A stretch of 64,000 bases of DNA, taken from assembly GCA_948470475.1 (NCBI GenBank), contig OX419338.1, positions 16,389,757 through 16,453,756 on the forward strand, read 5' to 3'. This document shows positions 43,501 through 53,500 of the stretch, piece after piece. Each line of letters begins with the position of its first letter. Position 1 is the first letter of the stretch. The notes below the pieces were generated by a model. It was not told where the DNA came from. It did not search any database and saw only the letters and a list, made by a program, of their open reading frames with translations. The position numbers and the translations under genes are program-made. The stretch is from Galaxea fascicularis. Lineage: Eukaryota; Cnidaria; Anthozoa; Scleractinia; Euphylliidae.

Positions 43501-44508
43501 TTTCTTAGTCCAACGTGGCCCCACTGGGGTTAGTCGCCAGCTTTTTAATGCTTCAACCGACAAATAAATCTACATTTAGTGTTTCAAACGTCAACAATGA
43601 ATGTTTTGACGTCTTCAAGGCACGCAACTGAAGTTACAGGCGTGTTAGCAATTCTGGTTTAGTGGTTGGGGAGCTGGACTTTGGTACCCCTCTATGATTT
43701 CTGAATAACCAGCTTATCTGCCTATATACTATTACTTGCTGTTATACTGTATCGGCTTCTTTCGTGCTCCCAATCTTTATATGCTGTAACCCTTAAAATG
43801 TGGTATCAAACAAATGCCTAATTGTCGGTGAACAAGTGATGAATTTTTTCCGCTTTAAGGTTACCTTGGCAATACTATAACTTGCTACGAACACCCCTAA
43901 TTTTTGCTTTACGCGACAATAACTAAAAAAATGAGCCATGCCCCCCCCCCCACCCCCTTCCCCCAATGTTTTATTATGGAGAAATCATTAGCACATTAAA
44001 ACTCAACTTGTTCCGAAGATTAAGGCGGATTAATAGCCACCTTAAATTTGATTTTCACTTGTAAAATGTTCGATCTCAAAACTTTTATTTCCTTTCCACA
44101 ATAAAAAAATTGGGATTACAGAGCACTTTCTTCGGACTTAGGAAAATTGGTAGTAATGAGCTACGAGATTTGGAAAGTGTTTGAAACCGGTTAGACAGGA
44201 AGAACTTCATTTTGTATGTTCGTTTAATTGATATGTAGTTACTATTCATTCTTAGGAAATTGATCGTCAAGCCAAGTTTAATGAGCTGGTGTTGGCTTCG
44301 TTACAACGATGTAAAGAAACCGCTGGTCCTGACCGACATGGACCGGCTCAAGGGTGACCAAGAACCGCAGTCAGTTCCAGACGGGAAATACTGGGCACTA
44401 CAAATGGAGTTTACATTGCCCACATCAACTTACGCTACAATGGCTTTACGTGAAGTACTTCGCTGTGACACATCATCAGCTTACCAAGCCTCTCTCAACC
44501 AAGACTAA
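22013..44508 (+). CDS. PUS7: PUS7-like pseudouridylate synthase (6 exons)
   Basis: TruD-family pseudouridine synthase that converts uridine to pseudouridine in tRNAs and mRNAs in known PUS7 proteins, mostly in the nucleus. Exons are 22013-22547, 23936-24445, 24909-25213, 27662-27737, 35407-35653 and 44256-44508. All are GT-AG and in phase, giving 641 aa against about 661 in human. Residues 1-60 are acidic and low complexity with an early basic stretch (SKRPRISLKSR). The TruD catalytic motif GYAGTKDRRAVTTQW is in exon 2 with the expected catalytic Asp near residue 252. It is followed by NYFGLQRFGTTSVPTHKIG, RLMYIHAYQSYVWN, VVLPLPGYDVVYPE, DIDNMRRKLKDYSLSGAYR and FTLPTSTYATMALREVLR, all in family order. 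The start ATG is preceded by AAG. Introns 4 and 5 are very long (7.7 and 8.6 kb) and host a transposon and an antisense gene. Confidence 0.95.
23343..23548. mobile_element. foldback MITE, 206 bp
   Basis: Imperfect palindrome: cattttaagcacccacagta at the left against its reverse at the right, with matching aaataaatggca inner arms. It lies in PUS7 intron 1. Confidence 0.65.
23936..24445 (+). CDS. PUS7: PUS7 exon 2 (catalytic)
   Basis: Follows CTTTTTAG and carries the catalytic AGTKDRRAVTTQ motif. It ends THKIG at GTGTGT. Confidence 0.94.
24909..25213 (+). CDS. PUS7: PUS7 exon 3
   Basis: Follows CTTTTGCAG. It encodes LALLLSNWSEAIDLLLNPRD to MVSRRIK and has a phase-0 donor GTACAC. Confidence 0.94.
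25861..26216 (-). mobile_element. tRNA-derived SINE, copy 1 (minus)
   Basis: On the minus strand it reads GGTTGGCGCCGTGGTGAGAG (A box) and GGGTTCGATTCCCGG (B box), then a body containing ctctactctgctccgagagg and an AT-trinucleotide tail (25861-25936). Part of the head is duplicated at the 5' end. It lies in PUS7 intron 3. Confidence 0.75.
26957..27066. mobile_element. foldback MITE, 110 bp
   Basis: Arms of about 48 bp beginning ggttcaaacgtcgaacttca, two or three mismatches, and a 15-base loop. It lies in PUS7 intron 3. Confidence 0.7.
27662..27737 (+). CDS. PUS7: PUS7 exon 4 (76 bp)
   Basis: Encodes EYGLQPIKGDLVVVSKSS and onwards, from acceptor ATATCCAG to donor GTGAGC. It supplies the part of the TruD insertion between VWN and the PLPG block. 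Confidence 0.9.
27902..28103. mobile_element. foldback MITE, about 200 bp
   Basis: Palindrome with arms of about 85 bp (gcgagtctaggtgctcatcc at the left). It contains the uninterrupted aaattaaactcatttt site that is split by an insertion at 7.45 kb. It lies in PUS7 intron 4. Confidence 0.75.
28920..29640. repeat. left subterminal repeat array of the CACTA-like element
   Basis: Dense, irregular copies of ctctgtaaaatct and tctgtaaa-like motifs with variable spacing. The inverted form dominates at the other end (34.78-35.35 kb). Confidence 0.65.
30040..30215 (-). pseudogene. possible LINE RT C-terminal scrap
   Basis: On the minus strand one frame reads EDEDEFHFLFACASYSNFR after a shifted HNLCIETGRHVPSEQ. 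This resembles the Cys/His tail of non-LTR reverse transcriptases (C..C, EDE.HFL..C). It is very short and frame-broken. Confidence 0.35.
33854..34232. mobile_element. inverted-repeat element with internal 63-bp tandem repeats
   Basis: Arms of about 46 bp (tcagaataccccgcaactca at the left, its reverse complement at the right, one mismatch) enclose four GC-rich units that start tgctaccg at 33892, 33961, 34024 and 34087. The units contain cgcggtccgcagtccc. The element is GC-rich within an AT-rich host element. Confidence 0.65.
34775..35089. repeat. 35-bp minisatellite, nine units
   Basis: Units begin caatttacagagattt at 34775 and every 35 bp to 35055, with no change of length. The base after gattt mostly alternates C/T from unit to unit, hinting at a 70-bp higher-order repeat. 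It lies inside the right subterminal array of the CACTA-like element. Confidence 0.9.
35407..35653 (+). CDS. PUS7: PUS7 exon 5
   Basis: Encodes SEIVEFISEPSRTSV to YSLSGAYR(2/3), with donor GTAAGT. Its acceptor TTTCATAG lies only 29 bp after the end of a CACTA-like element. Confidence 0.93.
35820..36040. repeat. ATC/GTC trinucleotide and ACCATG microsatellite
   Basis: Imperfect runs of atc, gtc and accatg. The minus-strand Met/Thr/Val frame here is a repeat artefact. Confidence 0.85.
36774..37197. mobile_element. 424-bp near-perfect foldback
   Basis: Two arms of about 200 bp, from ttggccattccgaaattcaa to the dyad at accatggt (36986-36993), with only scattered mismatches. No coding frame was seen. 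It lies in PUS7 intron 5. Confidence 0.85.
37497..37679. mobile_element. MITE with TIR and 6-bp duplication, 183 bp
   Basis: Inverted ends CAGGCCCGGCCA, flanked by ACTCAT on both sides (37491-37496, 37680-37685). The body repeats ggtatt/gtat-rich motifs. Confidence 0.7.
37953..38176 (-). pseudogene. ubiquitin-specific protease Cys-box fragment
   Basis: From the Met at 38176 the frame reads MDPKGISNLGNTCFLNSVLQ, the hallmark Cys box of USP-family deubiquitinases with its catalytic Cys. After LQALL that frame stops at 38003. A shifted frame (MFFSEDSLDYITIARSAPHR to 37953) is open but not clearly USP-like. No His box is found nearby on this strand. It lies inside PUS7 intron 5, antisense. It could be a retrocopy remnant or one exon of a gene whose other exons I cannot see; no obvious splice sites were fixed. 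Confidence 0.5.
38207..40154. other. part of PUS7 intron 5
   Basis: No gene is supported on either strand. The frames here are short and lack domain or splice support. Confidence 0.45.
40155..40763 (-). CDS. nested gene terminal exon (intact domain)
   Basis: An open frame of about 200 codons after acceptor GACTACAG, starting EQIPYYQLFTPIKLLKAASF. Two Cys residues are visible (AAPCLGIE and GTCYVSL) and could form a disulfide. The C-terminus SGLFLEIYADDSNEKVGIKY is consistent with a jelly-roll-like secreted domain. The frame is long and codon-like, and homology to the second copy supports real coding. Confidence 0.68.
   Translation of the reverse strand, partial: EQIPYYQLFTPIKLLKAASFVHHHHSITATKLTFLGAPQNFARLMQIPLIPPRTVEADASLVVKMTIGTDIEIGQGESDPSYVISDGQFFIGAFLLDKNNYNTAAPCLGIEGSSGNVIGNRRQHANLPKPSEAYYPGRVEATLSLSDRWGTCYVSLDGGFTREMIFQHKLNPKSGLFLEIYADDSNEKVGIKYIEVSTKEEN
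40155..43276 (-). CDS. unrecognised secreted protein gene nested antisense in PUS7 intron 5
   Basis: I do not recognise this family. The first exon (43276-43211) encodes a clear signal peptide, MLLMFVLLTAFLAVHHSSADSK, with a phase-0 donor GTAAAC. A second candidate exon starts at 42213 (EIVEEKKRQLEPLMSSML) and runs open to 41933, where a SINE interrupts it. A third exon (40763-40155) repeats the PYYQLFTPIKLxKAASFxHHH segment of exon 2 and continues open to a stop. Its C-terminal part contains GTCYVSLDGGFTREM and LFLEIYADDSNEKVGIKYIEV, alternating hydrophobic strands that suggest a beta-sandwich domain. How exon 2 joins exon 3 is unclear: homology between the copies begins exactly at a CAG/ATT that could act as an acceptor in both. 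The gene sits wholly inside PUS7 intron 5 on the opposite strand. Confidence 0.6.
41641..41932 (-). mobile_element. tRNA-derived SINE, copy 2 (minus), interrupting an exon
   Basis: Same family as the copy at 26 kb (same head, same ctctactctgctccgagagg body, AT-trinucleotide tail at 41641-41690), with a small deletion in the B-box region. It abuts the open frame of the nested secreted-protein gene. Confidence 0.75.
41933..42213 (-). CDS. nested gene exon 2, truncated by SINE
   Basis: Acceptor AAAGACAG, then EIVEEKKRQLEPLMSSMLNG and a segment (to VVNMVIGTE) about 80 percent identical to the start of the downstream exon. At 41933 the reading passes straight into the tRNA-like head of a SINE, and the rest of the domain is missing. 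It may be a broken duplicate, or the source of the N-terminal part by splicing from an unrecognised donor. Confidence 0.5.
43211..43276 (-). CDS. signal-peptide exon of nested gene
   Basis: 22-residue exon, MLLMFVLLTAFLAVHHSSAD and SK, with a hydrophobic core and a small-residue cleavage region (HSSA). The donor is AAG/GTAAAC. It is in phase with the exon starting at 42213. Confidence 0.62.
44256..44508 (+). CDS. PUS7: PUS7 exon 6 (terminal)
   Basis: Encodes KLIVKPSLMSWCW through YATMALREVLRCDTSSAYQ and ends in TAA at 44506-44508. The C-terminus is slightly shorter than in vertebrates. Confidence 0.93.
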
Positions 44509-47042
44509 GGTGTGGTCGCTGATGATAACTTATGTACCCTACTACCTTAGTCGCGTCTTAGAATTCAGCCTCATTCAATTCTCAGAGAAGGCGAGTTCAG
44601 GCACTAATGTTTTATTCCGAGTTTTCTCCGCAAATCAAACCAAACAAGATTAGCGCATGACAGGAGCACAGTGTACTGATTTCATTTGAATTCACACGGA
44701 GAGCTCTCAAGACATCGTTAACTTTTCCGATTCTTCAGTACTTTCATGACTGTTTTCAGAAATGTTTATATAAATTCGTACCTTTTTCGTCTTGAGTCAG
44801 TAGCCCTCTTGTTTGATGACACGATCCTCAAGCGCATTATTTAATATTATGCATATCCGTTGACCAATGCACTCGCATGGCCATTTGTTCCTTGTTTTCC
44901 TCTTTGAGGTTTATAGGCATGAATCAACTGAATTCTTAACATTGCTAAGCCTACTTTAAATGTTTTTGGGTGTCTTGCTTGAGCTCCAATTTGAGATCCA
45001 ACGTCGCCCTCTCGGTTTTCTTTTGGTGAAACCGTTTTCCATTCTTATCTGGTAATATCGGCAACGAATAGATCTTGCATAATTTTCGCCAACTTCAGAA
45101 CTCGACTGACATTGAGCGTTGACCAGCAGAGTGACAGACAGACTTTTCATTGGTTTTGTATTTAAGGGATATTTATCTTAAATGTTTTCGTTGATGTTTG
45201 TTGCCTTTTACCTTTTGAGGCAAGGTTTTGCCACGTTGTGGGACTGTGACAACAACAATTAGTTTGCTTGCCAACAAAGCGGCCTGAGTGAACATTGCTT
45301 ATATATCGGTGTAAAGTGTTTCATCTCATGGAAAGAAACGTTTTTGAGCCAGAGTGGCTTTGTACACCACTACGCAAATAAAAAAAGAACTGAACATATC
45401 GAGTCGACTCTGATATTTCAGTCATGTAACTTCTCAGTTCCGAGCCGAGATCGATTTTCAAGGAAGGTAAAACTAAGTACAGGTTCAAACATGTCAAGAG
45501 ACGCGTGGATGAGTTATGTCCATTTCAACAGCGTTTTATTTTAATAGTCCGTTTTGTTGAGAATTCAACGTATTTTACGCTCGTTTGACTCTCATAGCAA
45601 ATACCAGGTAAAAATTTACTTTTATTCTAGTTTGTGTCGAACGTTTTGCGATTGTTACTCTAACACTTTCTGTTATTACTATGGTTATTAGTGTTCACCT
45701 GCCGTTTGAACAAATTTTCTAAACAAAAACGAAGATTAAAACATTCACTTTGAATATACCTGGTCCTTCTTGTAATAGTTCAGTTGCTTCAATGCGTTCT
45801 GATATCATATAAGGTGTTGTTTCCTACCAATTTCATCTCTAGCCTAGGGATTGAGAGACCCCGCCTTTCCAGACTCGGTCTGTGATAAGAGAACGAATCA
45901 ATACTGTAGACGACACAACACCAACAATACGCTAGCCCTGATGACAAAAGAAGCTACAGGTCTGGAAGGACTACAGGAGTACTCTACGGATTGCTATGCG
46001 AGTAACTCCTCGTTATTGATATTTACTGGATGCCATAATTATTATATGTGAGCACCAGTGAATGCTGGTATTCTTGAATCCAATGATATATGAGCGTCCA
46101 CCTGTCTCCAGAGCGGATTCGCCCTTAAGGTTGGTTTCCATATGACAATCCCAATCCCTCGAATCGTTCGAATCGCAGAAAAAATGTTCAGGCGATGGGG
46201 ACGATTCGTGCCAGTCACTGTTTCCAATTGATCGCCCCGATCGCCTTTAAGGTCGAGTGTACTTGGCAAGTGCTGGATCCTATTTTAATGTATTTTAATG
46301 TTTTTGCGCATTGTGGAATAAAAATGGCTGCTGAAAATCGAAGAGCAAAGCTCGAGGCTTGTTATCTACTGCTTCTGATGATTTTGTGTCGCAGAAGAAG
46401 AAGAAGAAGAGATGTAGCTAATACATGGTAGCACAGATTTTCCTCAAACTTTACTTAACTTTTCCAGCGGTTCAACCGTATGAACTTATTTTGGTAATCC
46501 TTCTGGAAATAAATTCTATGAACATTGATATTTTTGGATTCGGCTCTTCCATATAAAGTAACGTGGTTATGAAATAAGCGCTACCGACGCCATTTTGAAA
46601 GTCTGAAAAAAATTGGTAGGAATTCTGGTCAAGAAACAGTGTATCTTGGTATACATTCCCATCGTCCGAGTCGTCCTGATCGCCTGTGGTGGTTTCCTTG
46701 TGATCGCACATAATGTTACTCGATTGACCGATCGCCTGGATAGAGCAGAGTTCTTTCTTGACGACTGTCATCGCCCCAGACACCTCGATCCTCCGTAAAC
46801 TTTGCAGTGTAGTTTCCACATAATAGCCCGGATCGTTTATACACTCTTTCAAACGATCGGGGCGATTATGTGGAAACCAACCTTTACTGCTTTCTTTCAT
46901 GGACCGCAGATGTGATCTCCAGATGATTCCTTACCATGTTTGTCTGCATTGTTTTACTAGCACAACCGCGTCAGTTCTTTCCAAACGGAAATAGCGAATA
47001 AAATCTCAGCTAAGCCACTTGAGTGCGTAGAATTTCCCTCCG
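44509..47042. other. convergent intergenic region after PUS7 and the collagen gene
   Basis: The two genes end facing each other. Apart from the Harbinger-like MITE (46128-46883) no gene is supported. The PUS7 3' UTR must begin here, but no clear poly(A) signal was fixed. Confidence 0.5.
46128..46883. mobile_element. Harbinger-like MITE, 756 bp
   Basis: Inverted ends AGGTTGGTTTCCATATG, flanked by TTA (46125-46127, 46884-46886), a PIF/Harbinger-type 3-bp duplication. The interior has many gatcg motifs and a short ORF at 46324 starting MAAENRRAKLEACYLLLL, followed by an Arg run. The ORF ends after 35 codons, so no transposase remains. Confidence 0.62.
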
Positions 47043-47548
47043 CTACATCGTGCATACTGCGCATGTCAGTTCTCGGTCCTCTTGGTAGGGAGGGCATGGC
47101 AGCGTTCCACATTTTCCCTGCACTGAGGTTAATAAACCCTTCTCAGGTTGAGTTTCGCTGTTTCGAACGCCGACGCTGACTACGTCTGCGTCGACGCAAA
47201 TGTATTCTGGTTTTGTGCTGTTTGAGATGTCCGTCATAAGGTACCCGTGATACTCGCGGGTCCACTGTCGAGTTGGGCAAACATTTCGGGCAGGGATCAT
47301 CATTAGCGATCCTCTTCTCTCGACTCGACATACAGCGCAGGGCACTCCTTGGTAGTTGATCCTTGGTCCCCTACCAGGTAACTTTTCAAAAAGTTTCTCC
47401 ACCGGGCCATATCGCACACCAAACAAAGACGCTTTAGGATCAGTGTTTCCGGGTGTCGGGGAGCTGTACATGTACAAGGGGTTCGGAGGCATGCACAGAT
47501 AGTGGGATCCTCCTTCTTGCTGCGTGGGTCGCCAGCCTGCTACTCGAC
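47043..47548 (-). CDS. short-chain collagen exon 5 (Cys-rich C-terminus)
   Basis: Acceptor ATCACCACAG. Encodes VAGWRPTQQEGGSHYLCMPP through RELTCAVCTM and the stop TAG at 47043-47045. Confidence 0.9.
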
Positions 47549-50500
47549 CTGTGGTGATGAAAATAATTTTAATTCTGGTTGAGAGGCGCACGTTGCAAGA
47601 AAGTATCGTCGTGACCTGGCGACAAACAGGAGAATAAGTGATCCGTCATGGGATTGAACAAGTATTTTTAGCCTGCAGTTATTAGTTGTTTAGTCAGTTA
47701 TGCTCGGATCTATAATCCCCGAAGGAACTCCAATTTAATCGGTTGAGAGCTTCACCGGTTAGGTTTTTAAGGGGGGACTAACTTAACTACAAAATTAGGT
47801 AAAATTGTTGCTAGGGAAAGTTCCCAACCCCCATATCTTGGAAACGCTAACTTGCACAGCAAGCTGTCCGGCTATGTTTTTACACTCAAAAAGGTTTCCA
47901 AGATTTTCAAGTCACAGCCATATTTGGCAAGTCACGTGACCAGAACAGAAAAAAGCCTAAATCTCAAGTGGCGCACACTCCTTGATATCGAAAATGGTGC
48001 CAATGGTTAGCGATCGCCAAGGTGCAAAATTCTACGTATCGATTTTTCGAAATTCGTGTTACTGTGAGATTTACGACGTCATAAGCACGCAAAGTCGTAC
48101 CATTTCGTCATTATCATTGCAGTTATGTACGTTAACAACAATTGCTTACGTAGGCTTGTAAAGAAGGCTGGAATATCTCCGTTTAGTAAAAAAAAAATCG
48201 GAACTACACATAGTTTTTTCCAAGTTTTAGGAATTTTTCCCTCTAAAGCGCGGTTGGGGCCTGGGGCAAGTTGCGCATGCGTGATAACAATGCATAAAGT
48301 TCACCTGTGTACCGTCTCACGTTTCACCTATATAGTGGCAAAAACACTGGAAAAGCAGTGCTTTACAAATACAATCCGTAAAAATCCCTTGGCAACAACG
48401 CAAGTCTGTAGTTAAGGTGGTTCGAAATAGTTTTCATTTTCTTTAGACAAGTTCTACTAATTCTTTTCTAAGTTATGTTTGGTTCATCGTATCACTATGA
48501 AATTTGGCACAGAAATAAAAGAAATATAATAGATTCATTACGTGACATTTATTTCAGAAAACGTGTTACCATGGCAACCATATGACGCATTCAGTTGAGC
48601 CCCTAAAATCGAAATCTTTTATCTTATTTAAAAAACAGGTCGGTGAAATCTTCTCAAACTTCTATAACACATGTTACCAGGAATGATCTTCAAAATATTT
48701 CACTTTAAAAAAATTCTGTAGGGAAGATTAAGAATAAAACTACTTTTTGATTATTGCTTTCTTTATTTTTTCCCTACCTACAGAATTTTTTAAAAGTCGG
48801 ACTATAAACGCAGTCAATTGATCTTAGTTGTTACCGAAAAAATCGAAAAAATCTACCGAGCGAAAGCGGAAATATAAGCGAGTAAAGTTAAGAAACTTCA
48901 AAAATTTCGAGTCGACAAGATTAGCATTTGAGCATGCGCGACACACGCGTGCTCTTACTTTTTATAGATATGGCGTGAGGGTTTTTACGCGCGCGCGCTC
49001 TCGGCTAAAACCCTTTCGAGCCTTCTTAAGTTAGTCCCCCTTAATTATTCAGATCTACATGGTACGAGTTTGCACAAGATTCATTCCACCTTTCGAAGCA
49101 ACGCACATAAGTACGCATGAGCGACTGCCGTTTTAAGATAACATCAAACGAGACTTTTCTACAGCATGAAAGACAGAGATACTACATTTAGACGGCTTGA
49201 GGCTCTTCCTGTTGTCATGGTGTAATATTTACTTGCCTTTATACACAAGAGCAGTTCCTTTGTTACGACGACAATCTATGTTCCCCCAGCGAACGTACAC
49301 AGTGCTTCCAGAGGTTTCTTGATTTGTCCCTTTGGCAACATAATCTTTTTGGGATATCACTACATCACCCGGGGGACCCTGTGGGCCTGGTTTACCCCTG
49401 TGACCTCTGTGGCCTTGTTCGCCTTTCGGGCCTGTAGCACCATCTCTACCTTGAACAAAACAAAACCTGCTAGAGTATCTACTGAACGGAGAATGTGGGG
49501 TAAGTTAAATGAGATAACATGCTTTGCGTGGGAAATGAATCGAAGATCTACATATTTTGTACACTGTTGCCCATACTGTACATGTTACGATTTTTTGTGC
49601 GAGTTTGCGTATAAAAGTACCCAAATGACAGTATGTAATAGGTACTTTGAGGTCCAAGCAGGACGTTTGAACAAAACTACTCGAGAAAAGTGGCCTCTTG
49701 GCGTCCAAAAATCCTTCACCAAAATATGTGGCTCAACAGTATGACTGCATAAATTTCCCCCTCCCCCCTTCCTCTTGTTGAATTTGGAAAGCCGTAATTC
49801 TCAGGGGCTGCAAACAGCAATTGGGAAGTGGGCTGGGGGAGGGGGGTCCTTTTGTACATGTTGTGGTTCAAATTTGTTTCAACCAGTTTGATTTTTTTCC
49901 TTTGTTTCCTTCGGTAATGAATTTGACACAAACTGAACCGAAAACAAATTTAAACTACAACATAGAGAGGCTTTGATGCTAAATTTTCTCAACAGTTTTT
50001 TCCAAGATTTTAGTTAAATGGCCAAAGTACCCAAGAATCTCCTGCAGCTCGGTGGTAGAGCATCCGAACTAATCATCGGGAGGCAAAATGTTCGACTCCT
50101 GTTAGGAGGATTCCAATTTTTTTTTTCAGGTGTGCGTGTGACAATCTCGAATTCAGTTGTTACATCTCGCAATATGCGCTTATTTTTTCTAAAGAAATGA
50201 TGGTGGTGCGTCGGTGGAGGAGTAGTTACTGTTAGTTGTCAGTGTCTGAAGAGTTTGATAACGAGTTTACACCTCGTCAAAGCTAATTCCTTAACGTGCC
50301 AATGTTGGCTTCTGAATCTCATTGGCCAGTTTGTCTTAACCACCTAACGCCAAACACTCCAACAGGAATTTCTTAGCCATAGTCCTCTTTGTGCGAAAAA
50401 GTAATTCTTTCCCTTCTTCAATTGCAATTCATTTATTTTCAAATCATAACGCGGCTCGAAATCCAACAAATGTCCTATTATAAGAAAGAGATAATTGGTT

Positions 50501-53500
50501 CCTGTATTTGTATTGTTTTCCGCAGCTGTGCGCAAATCATTCAGTCTTCTTAGTGACAGAAATCAAGGCAGCCATTTTCGAAATGAAGGTCCACGCTGAT
50601 TCAGCTATGGGCAAGGCAAATAGGAACTTGGAGAGCTCTATTTGAGAGTAATGGGAAGCGTACTTACCCGGTAATCCCTGTCTCCCTGAGATGCCATTAC
50701 GCCCCGGTATTCCATCGCGTCCGTCAGCACCATCTCTTCCTGCACTAATAAACACGAACATTGTGTCTTGCTCAATTCAGACTTTCAAATACGGAGCCAA
50801 CTTGAAAACTGGGGCGAGTAGTGTATTATCGTGCTGTCTGCCAGCAACCAAACCATTCAAAAACTTCAATTATTACTCAATGTTTGGCTTCCCTTTGACA
50901 AGGCCTTTTAAATGCACAGCTACTGCGGCATTAGATTTCCTGGAAAAATGCTGACACAGTGGACCAAAGGCTCTTTCTTTCGATATAAAATATGGCAACA
51001 CTTCTTTACCACTTATTTTCACGCAAGCCCATGCCCACGCTGTATACCGATAAAAACAATACTTTCTTTGGTCAAACGAATTCTTTACTCTCCCAAAAAA
51101 GGAGTCGGGCGAGGCTACCTCAGGCAACTCTACGATACCCGTGGTGCGGGGTCTGTTAATGACTTCTTGTCACTGAGCCACTACGCTTCGCTATTCATTC
51201 GTTCGTTGATTGATTGATTCAGACTGGCTGATTGATTGATTGATTGATTGATTGACTGATTAAATAATCCATTCCTTCACTTTAAAATGTTTAACTGTTC
51301 AGAAATAAATCTAATCTCCACAGTACAGAAAGATAGTCTTTAGCAATAGCAACCTATGCAAAGCAACTGACTGCTCACCGTCTCTTCCTGGAACTCCATC
51401 CTTTCCATCACGCCCCGGTATCCCGTTTTTACCCGGTATGCCATTTCTTCCAGGTGGTCCTTGGACACAGAATGCTCCGGGGTCGGACGAGTTGAAATTG
51501 CATGCAACTGCAATGCTATAAAGTAATAAGATGGAAGTTACGTTTTGCACTAATTGTAGTAGAGCTTGACTGCATAATAGTGGAAGTCAGGAGGAAGGAA
51601 GAGTTTTTGATCTCCAGGACGGGAGGCAGCTAGAACGGAAATTTACTCAATGTCTACGCGTTTGCTTTAGACTTGTGAGCAGTATTGTGATCTGCTCAAA
51701 GGCCCTGCGCATGTAAGCTGGGTCTTAACAAAGAGTTTTTCTAAGGAATCCGCCGATCCTTAGGCCACTAACGCAGAAGTGAACACCCCTATGCAAAAAA
51801 AAAAAAAAAAAAAAAAAGTTTCAGAACGATTTTGGTTCAAACATACAACTTCAGACAGTTCGTCTTCACCTAGATCATTGCGACAAAAAACGATGCTATT
51901 GAAGATACAGTGGGGAAAAATGTAGCGAATGCATGACGATGTCAAGACTACATAAGCTTTCAAAAGAGCTCGCTCGTGTTTGCTTTGCTTAGTCTTATAC
52001 TCCACACCGTGATTGGTTGAAACATCTGGCCCCAAACCTCTAACCCAACGAAACTATATAATGCAATATGCATCAGTTACAAACACAAGCCGTAGTCGTA
52101 CGTGCATGTTTTTCCTCTCCGGGCTCAGTCCCGCGTTACATTTAACTTCCAAACGTTGTGATTGGTTCGCTAATTTTTTGTCAGTGATCTGTGACCAGTG
52201 ACTACTGGCTTGAAAACAACAACAACAACAACAGAGAATACACACACCACGTAAAGAAAACAAAGAAAACAAGTTGCCGTACTGAAATTTTTTCTGAAAT
52301 AGTCAGGTTGATGCATTTAGGTGTACGGTTCCGAAAACATCTTAAGGAATGCTTGGCTGGTACACTTAGAAAAGGCCTATGTTGATAAAGAAACATAACC
52401 TGATGTTTGGGTTACGAGTCCGACTAACAATTAAATGTCAGATGCTTATCTACTGCCAGCTGTTGATGTATGATCTAGAAGAACATTTTTTTTTTCCGGA
52501 AGAACATATCACTTATTTCAATAAGAGATTCACTACGCACCAGTGCTTGCATTCATCGATTCACATTCCTTGGTTCCTAATATCTCTATGCAATCTCTTT
52601 GGCCTTATTCCCGTGATTTACGTTTAACGTGCCAGTGGTTCTTATGCAATAAGCACAGATCAAGAATAGGACAGCAGATATGTTATTTAGAAGACATCGC
52701 ACATCAGTAAATTTTCTTCAGCAAAGAAAACCATCAGCGAAGCACTGAACTAACAATGTTACACGATTCTTCGGGTTTTAGGTAAAATCTCAAAGCAGGC
52801 ACTTCGTTCTCGTTATCAAATTAAAAAAATACCTTACCTACACAAAATCAGTCGCCTGTCTTTGTATAACCAAATGAGTAAATGAAATAACTTGAAACGA
52901 ACAAGAACTAGACTAAACTACAATTAGTTTCCGAGACAGAAAGGAAGAGCTTGAAACGTAGACCCGATCAGTCAGTTTCAAATAGGGTGTTTATTCCTAT
53001 GCTGGTCGCCCTATATCATCAATCTCTTGCAAATGGTCTCCATGCATTAATCCAGCCTTATCTAAGAAAAATCAGGTCATTGTATATCTTTTGTCGTTCA
53101 CCTAGTGATATTGATATTCCCTAAAAGTAACGGCATTAAGAACATGATGAAAAAAAAAAAAAAAAAAAGAGAGAGAGAGAGAGAAAAGAATCGAAAAAGA
53201 AAAAAAAGATCGAGACGTGATGAAACTTCTGGATATAGAAGACAATTTTAAGTGACTCTGTGAGAAAGTATAAAGCTTAACTTACGGAAGCAGAACAAGT
53301 TTGTTATATCTTATTTGTGGCATGCTTCATACTCGACTGATTTCAAGTAATGGCTTTTCATATGCGACCATGATTTTTAATGGGACCAATAAGCAAGATT
53401 AGTCGGGATAAACACTCTTAGTAATTACGTTACATTAATTAACAACGACACTCTCTCTCAATGTTATATCCCATTTGTTTTGGAAACATATTTATTCGTC

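Noticed and set aside
44956..45150. Small secreted peptide on the minus strand (MKSLSVTLLVNAQ start)
   Set aside because: The hydrophobic core is too short and weak for a signal peptide, and there is no splice or homology support.
46472..46900. Minus-strand 142-codon frame
   Set aside because: It spans the end of the Harbinger-like MITE, including its terminal repeat, and shows no domain.
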